Position numbers and translations under genes: made by a program. 64,000 bases of DNA from positions 10,752 through 74,751 of the forward strand of contig DLLE01000052.1 of assembly GCA_002477955.1 (NCBI GenBank). Direction: 5' to 3'. The notes below the pieces were generated by a model. It was not told the origin of the DNA and searched no databases. It was given only the letters and a program-made list of their open reading frames with translations. This document shows positions 32,221 to 41,425 of the stretch, piece after piece. The DNA comes from Treponema sp. UBA7570. GTDB taxonomy: Bacteria; Spirochaetota; Spirochaetia; Treponematales; Treponemataceae. Position 1 is the stretch's first letter, and the number at the start of each line of letters is the position of its first letter.

Positions 32221-33471
32221 TTGGGCAATATTATAGTTGGTCTTGATCTTGGTACAAGCAATGTGCGCACTGTAATTGGAGAAATTACGGAAGACAACAA
32301 AATAGAAATTATCGGTACGGCTCAAAAAGCATCTGCTGGCCTACGAAACGGCATAATCGTAAACCGTGAAAGTGCAATGGAATGTATAAAAAATTGTATT
32401 GAAGAAGCGGAGCAAAAGGCTGGATATGAAGTTTATTCTTGCGTGACTGCAATTGGCGGTCAGCAAGTTGAAAGTCAGAATTCAACTGGATTTTTGCCGA
32501 TCGCTTCTCACGGAAAAGGCGCACGGGAAATTACAAAACAGGACATTAAGAATGTTATTGACGCTTCAAATTCAATAAATATTCCTTATGACAGAAAAAT
32601 GCTTCATGTAATTCCTCAGAATTTTATTATTGATGGAAACCTGCCTTGCAAAGAGCCGCTTGGAAATCTTGCTGTCAGGCTTGAAGCGGAAGTTTTAATA
32701 ATCACCACTTCAAAAACTGCAATTGCAAATATAACTCAATGTATTGAACGCGCAGGTTATTCAATTGATAATATTATGTTGAAAACTTTGGCTTCCATGC
32801 ACGCTGTAATGGATCCTGAAGAAAGGGATTTGGGGTCAATTATAATTGATTTGGGCGGAGGAACTACGGACGCAATCGTCATAAATAAAGATGCTCCCGT
32901 CTGTACTGTTTCGATTCCTGTCGGCGGCAACCTTGTTACGAACGACATTGCTGTCGTAAAAGGAGTTTCTGCCGCAAATGCTGAAAAAATTAAAATTGAA
33001 GACGGATGCTGCTGGCTCGATGCAATGGAAGGTGAAAGGGAAGTTATAATTCCTGGTGCTGGCGGCCGTCCGCCGGAAGTTTGTGCTCGTTCAGAAATTT
33101 GCGAAATTATTGAACCTCGAATGCAGGAAATTTTTACAATGATTCGAGATGAGATAATTGACCGGGCAAATTTGCAGTTGTCTGGAAATATTATTTTGAC
33201 GGGTGGCGGGGCGCTTATGCCTGGAGTTGTCCAGCTTGCTGAAAGCGTTTTTGGCACAACTGCCGTTAGAATCGGAGTTCCTGGAGATTTTGGTGGAATT
33301 CGTGAAGAATATAGAAGACCGGATTTTGCAACAGCTGTTGGACTTGTAAACGGTTATTTTGAAGGATTTTGCGGATCAGACAGTCCGAACAAAAAAAGTA
33401 AAAAAGGACAGAACGAAAAACATTCTGATGAAATTGGACTTATCCAGAAATTTTTCAAAAAGTTTTTTTAG
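32221..33471 (+). CDS. ftsA: cell division protein FtsA
   Basis: Actin-like ATPase that tethers FtsZ to the membrane, 416 residues. Phosphate 1 motif IIVGLDLGTSNVRTVIGE, phosphate 2 IIIDLGGGTTDAIVI and the adenosine motif ILTGGGALMPGV are intact. The C-terminal residues IGLIQKFFKKFF form the expected amphipathic membrane-binding helix after a charged linker. It starts with TTG at 32221 preceded by TAGGAG at a good distance. Confidence 0.97.
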   Translation: MGNIIVGLDLGTSNVRTVIGEITEDNKIEIIGTAQKASAGLRNGIIVNRESAMECIKNCIEEAEQKAGYEVYSCVTAIGGQQVESQNSTGFLPIASHGKGAREITKQDIKNVIDASNSINIPYDRKMLHVIPQNFIIDGNLPCKEPLGNLAVRLEAEVLIITTSKTAIANITQCIERAGYSIDNIMLKTLASMHAVMDPEERDLGSIIIDLGGGTTDAIVINKDAPVCTVSIPVGGNLVTNDIAVVKGVSAANAEKIKIEDGCCWLDAMEGEREVIIPGAGGRPPEVCARSEICEIIEPRMQEIFTMIRDEIIDRANLQLSGNIILTGGGALMPGVVQLAESVFGTTAVRIGVPGDFGGIREEYRRPDFATAVGLVNGYFEGFCGSDSPNKKSKKGQNEKHSDEIGLIQKFFKKFF

Positions 33472-33597
33472 AAGGTCAAAAGTCAATTTTTAGAATGTTT
33501 TGATAAAACTCGATATTTGTTCTGGAAAAACATCTAAAAACTGGAGTTTATAAAAAGCAGATGGGGATTTGCTAAAAAATATGGGCGGGAGGACAAA

Positions 33598-34974
33598 ATG
33601 AATATTCTAGCCGTAAACGAGGAAAAATCGGAAAAAACAGAACCTGATTTTTCAGTAAAAACAATCGAACCTGTAAATCCTACAAAAATAAAGGTTATCG
33701 GTTGCGGTGGCTGTGGCGGAAATGCCGTAAATAATATGATTGATGCCGGAATTCAGGGGGTTGAATTTATTGCGCTCAATACAGATTTGCAGCATCTTGC
33801 TGTTTCCAAGGCCGACTATAAAATTCAAATCGGTAAAAAAATTACCGGAGGACTTGGAGCTGGAATGCATCCAGAGATTGGAGAAGAAGCCGCAAAAGAG
33901 GAATCTGAAAATCTAAAAAAGCTTCTGCAGGGAACAAATATGGTTTTTATTACGGCAGGAATGGGCGGTGGAACTGGAACTGGCTCTGCCCCTGTCGTTG
34001 CAAAACTCGCAAAAGAACTTGGAATTCTTACTGTCGCTGTAGTCACGACTCCTTTTGATTTTGAAGGTGAAGCACGACGCGAGCTTGCAGAAGAAGGCAT
34101 AAAAAAACTCCGAACAGAAGTTGATTCTTTAATTGTGATTCCAAACCAGCGCGTTTTTGAAGGACCAGAAAAAAAGCCTTCAGTTTTGCAGGGATTTAAA
34201 ATTATTGATGATATTTTGCGTCAAGGTGTACAGGGAATTTCTGACATAATTACAAAAACTGGCGTTGTAAACCGCGACTTTAACGATGTAAATACCGTAA
34301 TGAAAGGTCAGGGCGATGCTATTCTTGGAATTGGTGTTGCGGAAGGCGAAAACCGTGCTGTCGATGCTGCTTCTATGGCAATCAACAATAAGCTTCTTTC
34401 TGATACTCACATTGACGGAGCAAAAAATGTTCTTGTAAAAATCAGCGGCGATGAAAGCGTTGGTATTGATGAATGTGATGAAATTGTAAAAGGAATTACG
34501 GCTAGCGCGTCAAAAGATGTAAAGGTTTTGTGGGGGCTTTATACTGAACCAGAACTTGGCGATAAAATCAGCGTGACTGTAGTTGCTACTGGTTTTAATT
34601 CTCCTGAAGTTCTTGAAGAAAAACAGGAAGAATCTGCGGTCGAAGAGAATGTGCAGACATCGGCAAAACAAAAAAACGACAAAAACACAATCGGTCTTGG
34701 CGATTTTATAAACGTTTTGAACGGCGGTTCTTTTGAAGATGTTTCGACATTTTCCGAAAAGAAAAAAGAAATTCCTGTGGTTGAACAGAGCACCGCTTCA
34801 AAAATCGCAGGCGGCGCAAAACCGGCAAATACTATTGAAGAAAGAAGGGAAAATGTTTCTAACCGCATGCAGTCAGGCCTTGTTCCTCCGCCGAATTTTG
34901 ATATAAACGATATAAATCAGCCTACATATTTGAGAAAAAAATATTCAAAACTCATTGATCTTTCAAAAAAATAA
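33598..34974 (+). CDS. ftsZ: cell division protein FtsZ
   Basis: Tubulin-like GTPase that forms the Z ring, 458 residues. KVIGCGGCGGNAVNNMID is the first nucleotide motif, GGGTGTGSAP the tubulin signature near 123, and NFD-type loop residues appear in GVVNRDFNDV. A variable acidic linker (about 345-440) is followed by a C-terminal peptide DINQPTYLRKK that resembles the conserved FtsA/ZapD-binding tail (DIPxFLR), then 12 extra residues. A 126-base gap separates it from ftsA, with an AT-rich possible promoter; the ATG has a GGGAGGA site. Confidence 0.97.
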   Translation: MNILAVNEEKSEKTEPDFSVKTIEPVNPTKIKVIGCGGCGGNAVNNMIDAGIQGVEFIALNTDLQHLAVSKADYKIQIGKKITGGLGAGMHPEIGEEAAKEESENLKKLLQGTNMVFITAGMGGGTGTGSAPVVAKLAKELGILTVAVVTTPFDFEGEARRELAEEGIKKLRTEVDSLIVIPNQRVFEGPEKKPSVLQGFKIIDDILRQGVQGISDIITKTGVVNRDFNDVNTVMKGQGDAILGIGVAEGENRAVDAASMAINNKLLSDTHIDGAKNVLVKISGDESVGIDECDEIVKGITASASKDVKVLWGLYTEPELGDKISVTVVATGFNSPEVLEEKQEESAVEENVQTSAKQKNDKNTIGLGDFINVLNGGSFEDVSTFSEKKKEIPVVEQSTASKIAGGAKPANTIEERRENVSNRMQSGLVPPPNFDINDINQPTYLRKKYSKLIDLSKK

Positions 34975-34977
34975 AAA

Positions 34978-35883
34978 ATGACGGTAAAAATGCTTGTTCA
35001 ACAGTTTTATACTGATGTAAGGACTGTTGAACGGCTTAGCGAAAATACAGCAAAAACTTACGCGGAATGTGTTGTTCTTTTTTTTAGGTGGCTGGCAAAA
35101 GAAAAAATAAAGCTTTCTTCTGTAACCACAAAAAATTTGGTTTATTATCTTGTCTGGAGAAAAACTGAGGGAACAGACGAACTTACAATTGCGAAAGATA
35201 TTTCGGCGCTCCGGCTTTTTGGTTCTTTTTTAAAAAGAAAAAACTATTGGAAAGAGAATTTTGCCCTTCCTTTGGACAGACCAAAAGCGAGCCGCTCTCT
35301 GCCAAAAGTTTTGAGTGTTGAGCAGGTTGATGCTTTTTTGAATGCAATTGACCTTTCTAAACCGCTGGGGATTCGCGACAGAGCCTTGTTTGAGCTTATT
35401 TACAGTTGCGGACTTCGGATTAGCGAAGCGGCCGGACTAAAAATACAGAATCTTCATCTTAAAGAGAGGATTTTGATTGTCCATGGAAAAGGTGATAAAG
35501 AGCGGATGGTGCCGTTTGGAGAAGCTGCAAAAATCCGCCTTGAAGCATATTTAAATGATATTCGGCCGCAACTGGTCGGTACTAGAGTAATTGATGAAGT
35601 TTTTGTAAATTATCAAGGTAAGCCTTTGAGCAGAAAAGGAATTTGGAAGAATTTTCAAATTTACGAAGCAAAAAGCGGGATAAATGCAAAAGTTCATACT
35701 TTGCGCCATAGTTTTGCAACCCATTTGCTCGCCGGCGGAATGGATTTGCGTTCTGTGCAGGAATTGCTTGGTCATTCGGATCTTGCAACGACTACGATTT
35801 ACACGCATATTGAAAATTCTCAATTGAGAGAAGCTCATAAAAAGTTTTTTCCGGGACATAGAACGGAAGAGCAGGAGGATTAA
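34978..35883 (+). CDS. xerD: tyrosine recombinase XerD-like
   Basis: Site-specific recombinase of 301 residues. N-terminal SAM-like core-binding domain (about 1-95), catalytic domain after. The active-site set is visible: arginine in YSCGLRISEAAGL, lysine in HGKGDKERMVP, H-x-x-R in HTLRHSFATHLL, histidine in ELLGHSDLATTTIYTHI and its nucleophile tyrosine. It starts 3 bases after ftsZ, coupling chromosome dimer resolution to division at the operon level. A second Xer protein is 4 kb downstream. Which of the two is C and which D is a judgement from similarity and context. Confidence 0.9.
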   Translation: MTVKMLVQQFYTDVRTVERLSENTAKTYAECVVLFFRWLAKEKIKLSSVTTKNLVYYLVWRKTEGTDELTIAKDISALRLFGSFLKRKNYWKENFALPLDRPKASRSLPKVLSVEQVDAFLNAIDLSKPLGIRDRALFELIYSCGLRISEAAGLKIQNLHLKERILIVHGKGDKERMVPFGEAAKIRLEAYLNDIRPQLVGTRVIDEVFVNYQGKPLSRKGIWKNFQIYEAKSGINAKVHTLRHSFATHLLAGGMDLRSVQELLGHSDLATTTIYTHIENSQLREAHKKFFPGHRTEEQED

Positions 35884-35887
35884 GAAA

Positions 35888-36652
35888 ATGATAAAAATTG
35901 TCCTAAAAAAATCTTCACAAAAAAATTTAAGGAATTCAATTTTTGCCTTTTTTTTAGCCGTATTCCTTTTTTGCGGCTGTTCTGGAAAATCAAGCAAGAC
36001 AATAATTCGTCTTCAAAAAATGGAGGAAAATGTTGGTTCTCCTACGACCGAGGCTGAATTAAAAGACGCTATAAAAAAATATCAAGACCGTGTAACCGAT
36101 ATTCAGCTTGCAAATTCTCAAATTGGAATTTGGTACAAAATGCTTGCAACACGTTATCTTGATGCAAAAATGTACGGGGAAGCCTTAAAAACTTTTCAAA
36201 CTGCAATTCAATATTATCCTGCAAATCAAAATCTTTTTTATTATGTCGGGGTTTGCGCCGGTTATATGGCAAAAGCTTCCCTGGATTTTAATGCGGGTGG
36301 CGGAACTTCTGCCGAAAAGTTCAATTATTTAAAACTTGCAGAAAGCGCATATTTAAGGGCGATTGAGCTAGAACCGCGTTATGTCCGTTCACTTTACGGT
36401 CTTGGCGTTCTCTATGTATTTGAACTTGATCAGTGCGAAAAAGCAATTCCTTATCTTGAAACTGCGCTTAGTGTTGAAACAAAAAACACAGACATTATGT
36501 TTGTTCTTGCCAGAGCATATTATGTTGAAGATCAGTACGACAAAGCTGTTTCGCTTTATGATAAGATAATTTCTGTAACAAAATCTGAGCAGAAAAAAAA
36601 TAGCGCAGAAGCAAATAAAAAAATTGCACTTGATGCTTCCTATGCAAATTAG
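35888..36652 (+). CDS. TPR lipoprotein
   Basis: The protein is 254 residues with an export signal and a lipobox-like VFLFCGC (cysteine about 32). Three to four tetratricopeptide-like helices follow (for example YGEALKTFQTAIQYYPANQNLFYYVG, shown in part, and AESAYLRAIELEPRYVRSLYGLG). It starts 4 bases after xerD and overlaps dprA by 11 bases. A scaffolding role at the cell envelope is likely; no specific partner is known. Confidence 0.85.
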   Translation: MIKIVLKKSSQKNLRNSIFAFFLAVFLFCGCSGKSSKTIIRLQKMEENVGSPTTEAELKDAIKKYQDRVTDIQLANSQIGIWYKMLATRYLDAKMYGEALKTFQTAIQYYPANQNLFYYVGVCAGYMAKASLDFNAGGGTSAEKFNYLKLAESAYLRAIELEPRYVRSLYGLGVLYVFELDQCEKAIPYLETALSVETKNTDIMFVLARAYYVEDQYDKAVSLYDKIISVTKSEQKKNSAEANKKIALDASYAN

Positions 36653-37670
36653 CGAAAACGAAATCATAAAGAGGCTGATGCTTTCCGAGGCCTCTTTTTT
36701 AACGCTCAAAGAAAAGACTCTTTTGCAAAAAAAACTTGACAGTTTTAATGACATTGCGTTAATGTCAAATAAAGAACTTTCTTCTATTATAAACAGGGAT
36801 TTAATAAAGACTTCTTGGGATGGAAAAAAAGTTCTAAAAAAAGCGCAAATTGCAAATTTTCTTATGCAAAAATTTGGCATAAGATGGATCTTTTTCGGAG
36901 ATTCGGATTATCCCGTATTGCTGACAGAAATGAAAGATTCACCTTATGTTATTTTTTATCGTGGAAATTTGGATTGCTTGAAGGCGAATTGTGTTTCGAT
37001 TGTAGGGACTCGAAGAGCGACTTTTACAGGAAAAAACGCAGCTTTTGAGTTTGCAAGAGATGCGTCAGATAATGGCGAAACTGTAGTTTCTGGTCTTGCT
37101 TATGGAATTGATATTGCAAGTCATAGAGGAGCATTGGCTGGAAAATCTGCAAAAACCGCGGCTGTTTTGCCAGGTGGAATTGATTCGATTATTCCTGCAG
37201 GGCACTCAAAAATTGCCGTTCAAATTGTTGAAAACGGTGGATTGATTTTGAGCGAATATACGCCTGGAACTCCTGCCCAGCCTTTTCGTTTTGTGCAACG
37301 CAACAGAATTATTGCCGCTTTGAGTCCGGCAACTGTGGTTGTTCAGGCGCCTGCTGGAAGCGGGGCTATGATTACGGCAGGACTTGCGCTTGATTACAAC
37401 AGATATGTGTTTTTTCACGAAGCGTGTTTTAATCAGGAATCAAAAGCTTTGGACGTAATAAATGCTCAAAAACTTTCGGCAATGGCTTTAAGAGAAAAAA
37501 ACGGACAAAAAAAGGCTTATGCAAAAAGCTTGAATTCTCCGGAAAGATACGTTTCTGAAGGGGCGCCTGTTGTAAAAAGCTACGCAGAATACTATGCGTT
37601 AAAAAATGAAGATTTCTGCGGAATAACCTTAAAAAAGGATGAAGAGCAGTTAAATTTGTTTATTGATTGA
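36642..37670 (+). CDS. dprA: DNA processing protein DprA
   Basis: Single-stranded DNA binding protein that loads RecA in transformation, about 343 residues. The Rossmann-like core has VSIVGTRRATFTGK, ETVVSGLAYGIDIASHRGAL and AVLPGGIDSIIPAGH, then FVQRNRIIAALS and GSGAMITAGLALDYNR. A helical N-terminal SAM-like region precedes it. The best start is the ATG at 36642 (MQISENEIIK), within the end of the lipoprotein gene; 36633 is an alternative. dprA followed by topA is conserved in many bacteria. Natural competence is not implied by this gene alone. Confidence 0.92.
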   Translation: MQISENEIIKRLMLSEASFLTLKEKTLLQKKLDSFNDIALMSNKELSSIINRDLIKTSWDGKKVLKKAQIANFLMQKFGIRWIFFGDSDYPVLLTEMKDSPYVIFYRGNLDCLKANCVSIVGTRRATFTGKNAAFEFARDASDNGETVVSGLAYGIDIASHRGALAGKSAKTAAVLPGGIDSIIPAGHSKIAVQIVENGGLILSEYTPGTPAQPFRFVQRNRIIAALSPATVVVQAPAGSGAMITAGLALDYNRYVFFHEACFNQESKALDVINAQKLSAMALREKNGQKKAYAKSLNSPERYVSEGAPVVKSYAEYYALKNEDFCGITLKKDEEQLNLFID

Positions 37671-37684
37671 ATTTGGAGTAAAAA

Positions 37685-39817
37685 ATGGCAGCTAAGAAAA
37701 AAGAGAGTGCGGAAAAAACTCTGGTAATTGTAGAGTCTCCTGCGAAAGCAAAAACAATTGAAAAATATCTTGGGCCAGGCTATACGGTAAAAGCGAGCAT
37801 GGGTCATCTTATCGATCTCCCGAAAAGCCGGATGGCAATCCAAATTGATAATAATTTTGAACCTGAATATATAACAGTCCGCGGACGTGCAAAGCTTTTG
37901 AATGAATTGCAGAAAGATGCAAAAAACAGCAGCCAGGTATTTCTGGCATCCGATCCTGACCGCGAAGGAGAAGCGATTGCCTGGCATTTGAACAACGCAA
38001 TCAAAGAAAAAACATCTGCGGACATAAAGCGCGTTGTTTTTAATGAAATTACTCCAAATGCAATTCGCGAAGCGGTAAAAAATCCTCGCGGTATTTACGA
38101 AAGCCTTGTAAACGCGCAAAAAGCTCGCCGTGTTCTTGACCGTCTTGTAGGCTACAATTTGAGTCCGCTTTTGTGGGAAAAAGTAAAAAACGGTCTTTCT
38201 GCAGGCCGAGTTCAGTCGGTTGCATTGCGCCTTATTTGCGAACGTGAAAAAGAAGTGGAAGATTTTATTCCTGAAGAATATTGGACTTTGGAAGCGGATT
38301 TTATAAAAGGTAAAACCCAGTTTACGGCTCAGCTCGTAAAATATAAGGGGGCAAAGCCTGAATTAAAAAACGAAGCTGAAGTCAATAAAATCATAGAAGA
38401 AATAAAAAATTCCGAATGTAAAGTAAAGGAAATAAAAAACACAGATAAAACAGTTCGCCCAAAAGCGCCGTATACGACGAGTAAACTTCAGCAGGATGCC
38501 GCAAACAGGCTAGGTTTTACTTCAAGAAAGACCATGCAGGTTGCACAGCAGCTTTACGAAGGAATTCAGATTGGAAGCAGCCGTGTCGGTCTTATTACTT
38601 ATATGCGTACAGATTCTGTCAGAATTGCACAGAGCGCGCTCGATGATGTCCGCAAATGGATTGGCAAAAATTTTCCTGACCAGCTTCCTGCCGAGCCGAT
38701 TCATTATGCAGTTGGAAAAAGCGCCCAGGATGCGCATGAATGTATTCGCCCGACTTATATTGATTACACTCCAGACAGCGTAAAGGAATATCTTACCCGC
38801 GACCAATTGAGACTTTATTCAATTATTTGGGAAAGATTTTTTTCAAGCCAGATGAACAATGCAAAAACACGTACAACAAGTGTTGATATTGAAGCTGGAG
38901 ATGCTCTTTTCCGCGTAAGCGCTTCAAAACTCATTGAAAAAGGTTTTTACAGCGTAATGAAAGTTCTTTCTTCAAAGGAAGAAGTTACAGGAAACATTCC
39001 GGCTTTAAAAGAAGGCGAAGTTTTGGATAGTGCTCATAAGTTCTATCCTGAACAGCACTTTACTTCTGGACCCGCACGCTATACGGATGCTTCAATCGTA
39101 AAAATGCTTGAAGAAAAAGGAATTGGACGTCCTTCTACATATGCGCCGATTATTTCTGTTTTGCTCGATCGTTATTACGTAACAAGAAATAACAGACAGC
39201 TTATGCCGACGGTTCTCGGGAAAATGATTTCGAAAATTCTTGTAGAATCATTTCCTGACGTTATAAACGAAAAATTTACAGCGGAAGTTGAAAACGAACT
39301 CGATGCAGTTGAACAAGACAAGGTCGTATGGAACGATATGATTCGCGATTTTTATGGTCCTTTTAAAAAACGTGTTGAAGAAGTTGAGCATAATACAGAA
39401 AGCATAAAGGGATTTTTGGACGAAAAGACTGATTTGGTCTGCGAAAAATGCGGCAAGCCGATGGTGAAAAAGCTCGGCAGATTTGGCTTTTTTCTTGCTT
39501 GCTCAGGATTTCCAGAATGCCACAACACAAAGTCTATTCCTCTTGCAAAATGTCCGATAAAAGGCTGTAACGGCGACATTGTTGAACGAAAATCAAAGGG
39601 AAGAGGAAAGTCTTTCTACGGATGTACAAATTATCCAAAATGTTCATTTATCAGTCATTTTAAACCTATCGACGCAACCTGTCCTAAGTGCGGCTGGTTT
39701 TTGGTTGAAAAATTTGACAAAAAGAATGGAACTTACAAATCGTGCATAAATCCAGATTGTGATTATCTGCACTCTGCCGGAGAAGAAGAAATGCCGGCGA
39801 TTCCTTCTGAAGATTGA
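37685..39817 (+). CDS. topA: DNA topoisomerase I
   Basis: Type IA topoisomerase that relaxes negative supercoils, 710 residues. The Toprim motif LVIVESPAKAKTIEKYLG with DPDREGEAIAW, the active-site tyrosine in LITYMRTDSVRIA, and EEKGIGRPSTYAPI are all intact. The C-terminus has three four-cysteine zinc ribbons (CEKCGKPM, CPIKGCNG, CPKCGWFL). A GGAG site precedes the ATG. dprA-topA-xerC-hslV-hslU order resembles that of Firmicutes with trmFO missing. Confidence 0.97.
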   Translation: MAAKKKESAEKTLVIVESPAKAKTIEKYLGPGYTVKASMGHLIDLPKSRMAIQIDNNFEPEYITVRGRAKLLNELQKDAKNSSQVFLASDPDREGEAIAWHLNNAIKEKTSADIKRVVFNEITPNAIREAVKNPRGIYESLVNAQKARRVLDRLVGYNLSPLLWEKVKNGLSAGRVQSVALRLICEREKEVEDFIPEEYWTLEADFIKGKTQFTAQLVKYKGAKPELKNEAEVNKIIEEIKNSECKVKEIKNTDKTVRPKAPYTTSKLQQDAANRLGFTSRKTMQVAQQLYEGIQIGSSRVGLITYMRTDSVRIAQSALDDVRKWIGKNFPDQLPAEPIHYAVGKSAQDAHECIRPTYIDYTPDSVKEYLTRDQLRLYSIIWERFFSSQMNNAKTRTTSVDIEAGDALFRVSASKLIEKGFYSVMKVLSSKEEVTGNIPALKEGEVLDSAHKFYPEQHFTSGPARYTDASIVKMLEEKGIGRPSTYAPIISVLLDRYYVTRNNRQLMPTVLGKMISKILVESFPDVINEKFTAEVENELDAVEQDKVVWNDMIRDFYGPFKKRVEEVEHNTESIKGFLDEKTDLVCEKCGKPMVKKLGRFGFFLACSGFPECHNTKSIPLAKCPIKGCNGDIVERKSKGRGKSFYGCTNYPKCSFISHFKPIDATCPKCGWFLVEKFDKKNGTYKSCINPDCDYLHSAGEEEMPAIPSED

Positions 39818-39828
39818 GGTAAGTTTTT

Positions 39829-40746
39829 TTGACAATAAAAGAGGCTTGCGAAGAATTTTTGCTTTATATTGGTTCTGTAAAGGGAATGTCGCAAAATACT
39901 GTGACGGCATATAAAAATGACCTTGAACAGCTTTGCCTGATGCAGAGCATTGGTTTTGAACGGCAGATAGAAACTGTAACAACCGAAGACTTGAGGCTTT
40001 GTGTTGGAAATATGTCTTTAAAACATAGAAAAAACACTTCCATAAATAGATTTATTTCATCATTTAGAAGCCTTTTCGCTTATTGCTGGAAATTCGGATA
40101 TTTAAAAACGAATCCTGCGCTTGAAATAAAAACCGTAAAAACGTCAAAAAACTTGCCGAATTTTTTGACAGGCGCAGAAGTTGATAAAATTTGCTCCGAA
40201 CCGGATAAAAAGCCTCTTTTATGGAAAAGCCGCGACAAAGCCCTTTTTGAGGTGATGTATTCAAGCGGCTGCCGTCTTTCTGAAGTTGTCGGCTTAAAAA
40301 TTTCAGATTTTTCGTACGGTTTTTCGAGTGCAGTTGTAAGAGGAAAGGGAAAAAAAGACCGAATTGTTTATTTTGAAAAAGACGCTCAAAACGCAATAAA
40401 AACTTATCTTGCAGAAAGAAATTCGCGGTTTACAGATTTAAAGATTAGAAATCCGAAAGATTTTCTGTTTGTAAGCCAAAAGGGAGAACCTCTGGGGCGT
40501 GGAGGTGTCGGTTTTATTCTTTCTAAATATTCGGGAGCGGAGGGGACAAACCGTCATGTAAATCCTCACGCGTTCAGGCATACTTTTGCCACTGCCCTCA
40601 TAACCCAGGGAGCAGATGTCCGGCTTGTTCAGGAAATGCTTGGCCATTCTTCGATAAGTACAACTCAACGATATACTCACGTTTCTACAGACAAAATGAT
40701 TGCAATGTACAATAAAGCGCACCCTCACGGCGGAAACAAAATTTAA
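39829..40746 (+). CDS. xerC: tyrosine recombinase XerC-like
   Basis: Site-specific recombinase, 305 residues, paralogue of the gene at 34978. Active-site residues: R in YSSGCRLSEVVGL, K in RGKGKKDRIVY, H-x-x-R in HAFRHTFATALI, H in EMLGHSSISTTQRYTHV and the tyrosine. The start is TTG at 39829, with GAGG about 12 bases upstream overlapping the topA stop codon. Position between topA and hslV matches xerC/codV in Firmicutes. Two Xer proteins would form the heterotetramer acting at dif; no dif-like site was found in the window. Confidence 0.9.
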   Translation: MTIKEACEEFLLYIGSVKGMSQNTVTAYKNDLEQLCLMQSIGFERQIETVTTEDLRLCVGNMSLKHRKNTSINRFISSFRSLFAYCWKFGYLKTNPALEIKTVKTSKNLPNFLTGAEVDKICSEPDKKPLLWKSRDKALFEVMYSSGCRLSEVVGLKISDFSYGFSSAVVRGKGKKDRIVYFEKDAQNAIKTYLAERNSRFTDLKIRNPKDFLFVSQKGEPLGRGGVGFILSKYSGAEGTNRHVNPHAFRHTFATALITQGADVRLVQEMLGHSSISTTQRYTHVSTDKMIAMYNKAHPHGGNKI

Positions 40747-40790
40747 AAGAATTGACAATTTACCGATAATTTTCTTTTTTGTTTTTTTTC

Positions 40791-40819
40791 TTGCCCGATT
40801 ATTTTTTTTTGAATATATT
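40791..40819 (+). promoter_or_regulatory. promoter of hslVU with -10 six bases from the ATG
   Basis: TTGCCC (40791-40796) and TATATT (40814-40819) with a 17-bp spacer; six bases (TAAAAT) then the hslV ATG at 40826. No ribosome binding site lies between. Predicted to produce a leaderless mRNA. Confidence 0.6.
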
Positions 40820-40825
40820 TAAAAT

Positions 40826-41368
40826 ATGGAAAAGGCTAAAATTAGAAGTACGACAGTTATTGCTGTAAAAAAAGACGGTAAAGTTGCTATGGCCGGAGAC
40901 GGACAGGTTACTCTTGGAAACACGGTTTGCAAAGGCAATGCGCGTAAAGTTCGAAAAATTTACAATGGGAAAATTTTGACAGGTTTTGCCGGAAGCGTGG
41001 CAGACGCTTTTACTTTGCTTGATAAATTTGAAGAAAAAATAAAAGAGTTTAACGGTGATTTGACCCGTTCTGCTGTTGAGCTTGCAAAAATGTGGCGTAC
41101 AGAACGTTCTTTGCAGAAACTCGAAGCAATGCTGATTGTTGCGGATAAGTCAAAAATTCTTTTGATAAGCGGCGATGGAAACGTAATTGAACCGGAAAAT
41201 GATGTTCTTGCAATCGGTTCTGGCGGGAATTACGCTTATTCTGCGGCTCTTGCCTATTTGGAATGCAGCAATTACAGTGCAAAAGAAATTGCGGAAAAAT
41301 CATTGGGTATTGCAGGAAATATTTGTATTTACACGAACCATAACGTGACAGCAGAAGTTCTTGAATAG
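40826..41368 (+). CDS. hslV: ATP-dependent protease subunit HslV
   Basis: Proteasome-like peptidase of the HslVU complex, 180 residues. In active HslV the N-terminal Thr of TTVIAVK, exposed by removing the first residues, is the nucleophile: here the protein begins [19 protein letters not shown], so processing would remove about eight residues. [25 protein letters not shown] and [19 protein letters not shown] are conserved. The partner hslU follows 57 bases later. Confidence 0.95.
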   Translation: MEKAKIRSTTVIAVKKDGKVAMAGDGQVTLGNTVCKGNARKVRKIYNGKILTGFAGSVADAFTLLDKFEEKIKEFNGDLTRSAVELAKMWRTERSLQKLEAMLIVADKSKILLISGDGNVIEPENDVLAIGSGGNYAYSAALAYLECSNYSAKEIAEKSLGIAGNICIYTNHNVTAEVLE

Positions 41369-41425
41369 AAAAAACTGCAAACTTACATTTAAACGTTATT
41401 GCAAAATAAAAAAGGAAAAAAAACT

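Noticed and set aside
34978..35883. Xer genes as integrases of a prophage or genomic island
   Set aside because: Both are embedded in conserved housekeeping operons with normal composition and no attachment repeats or phage genes around.
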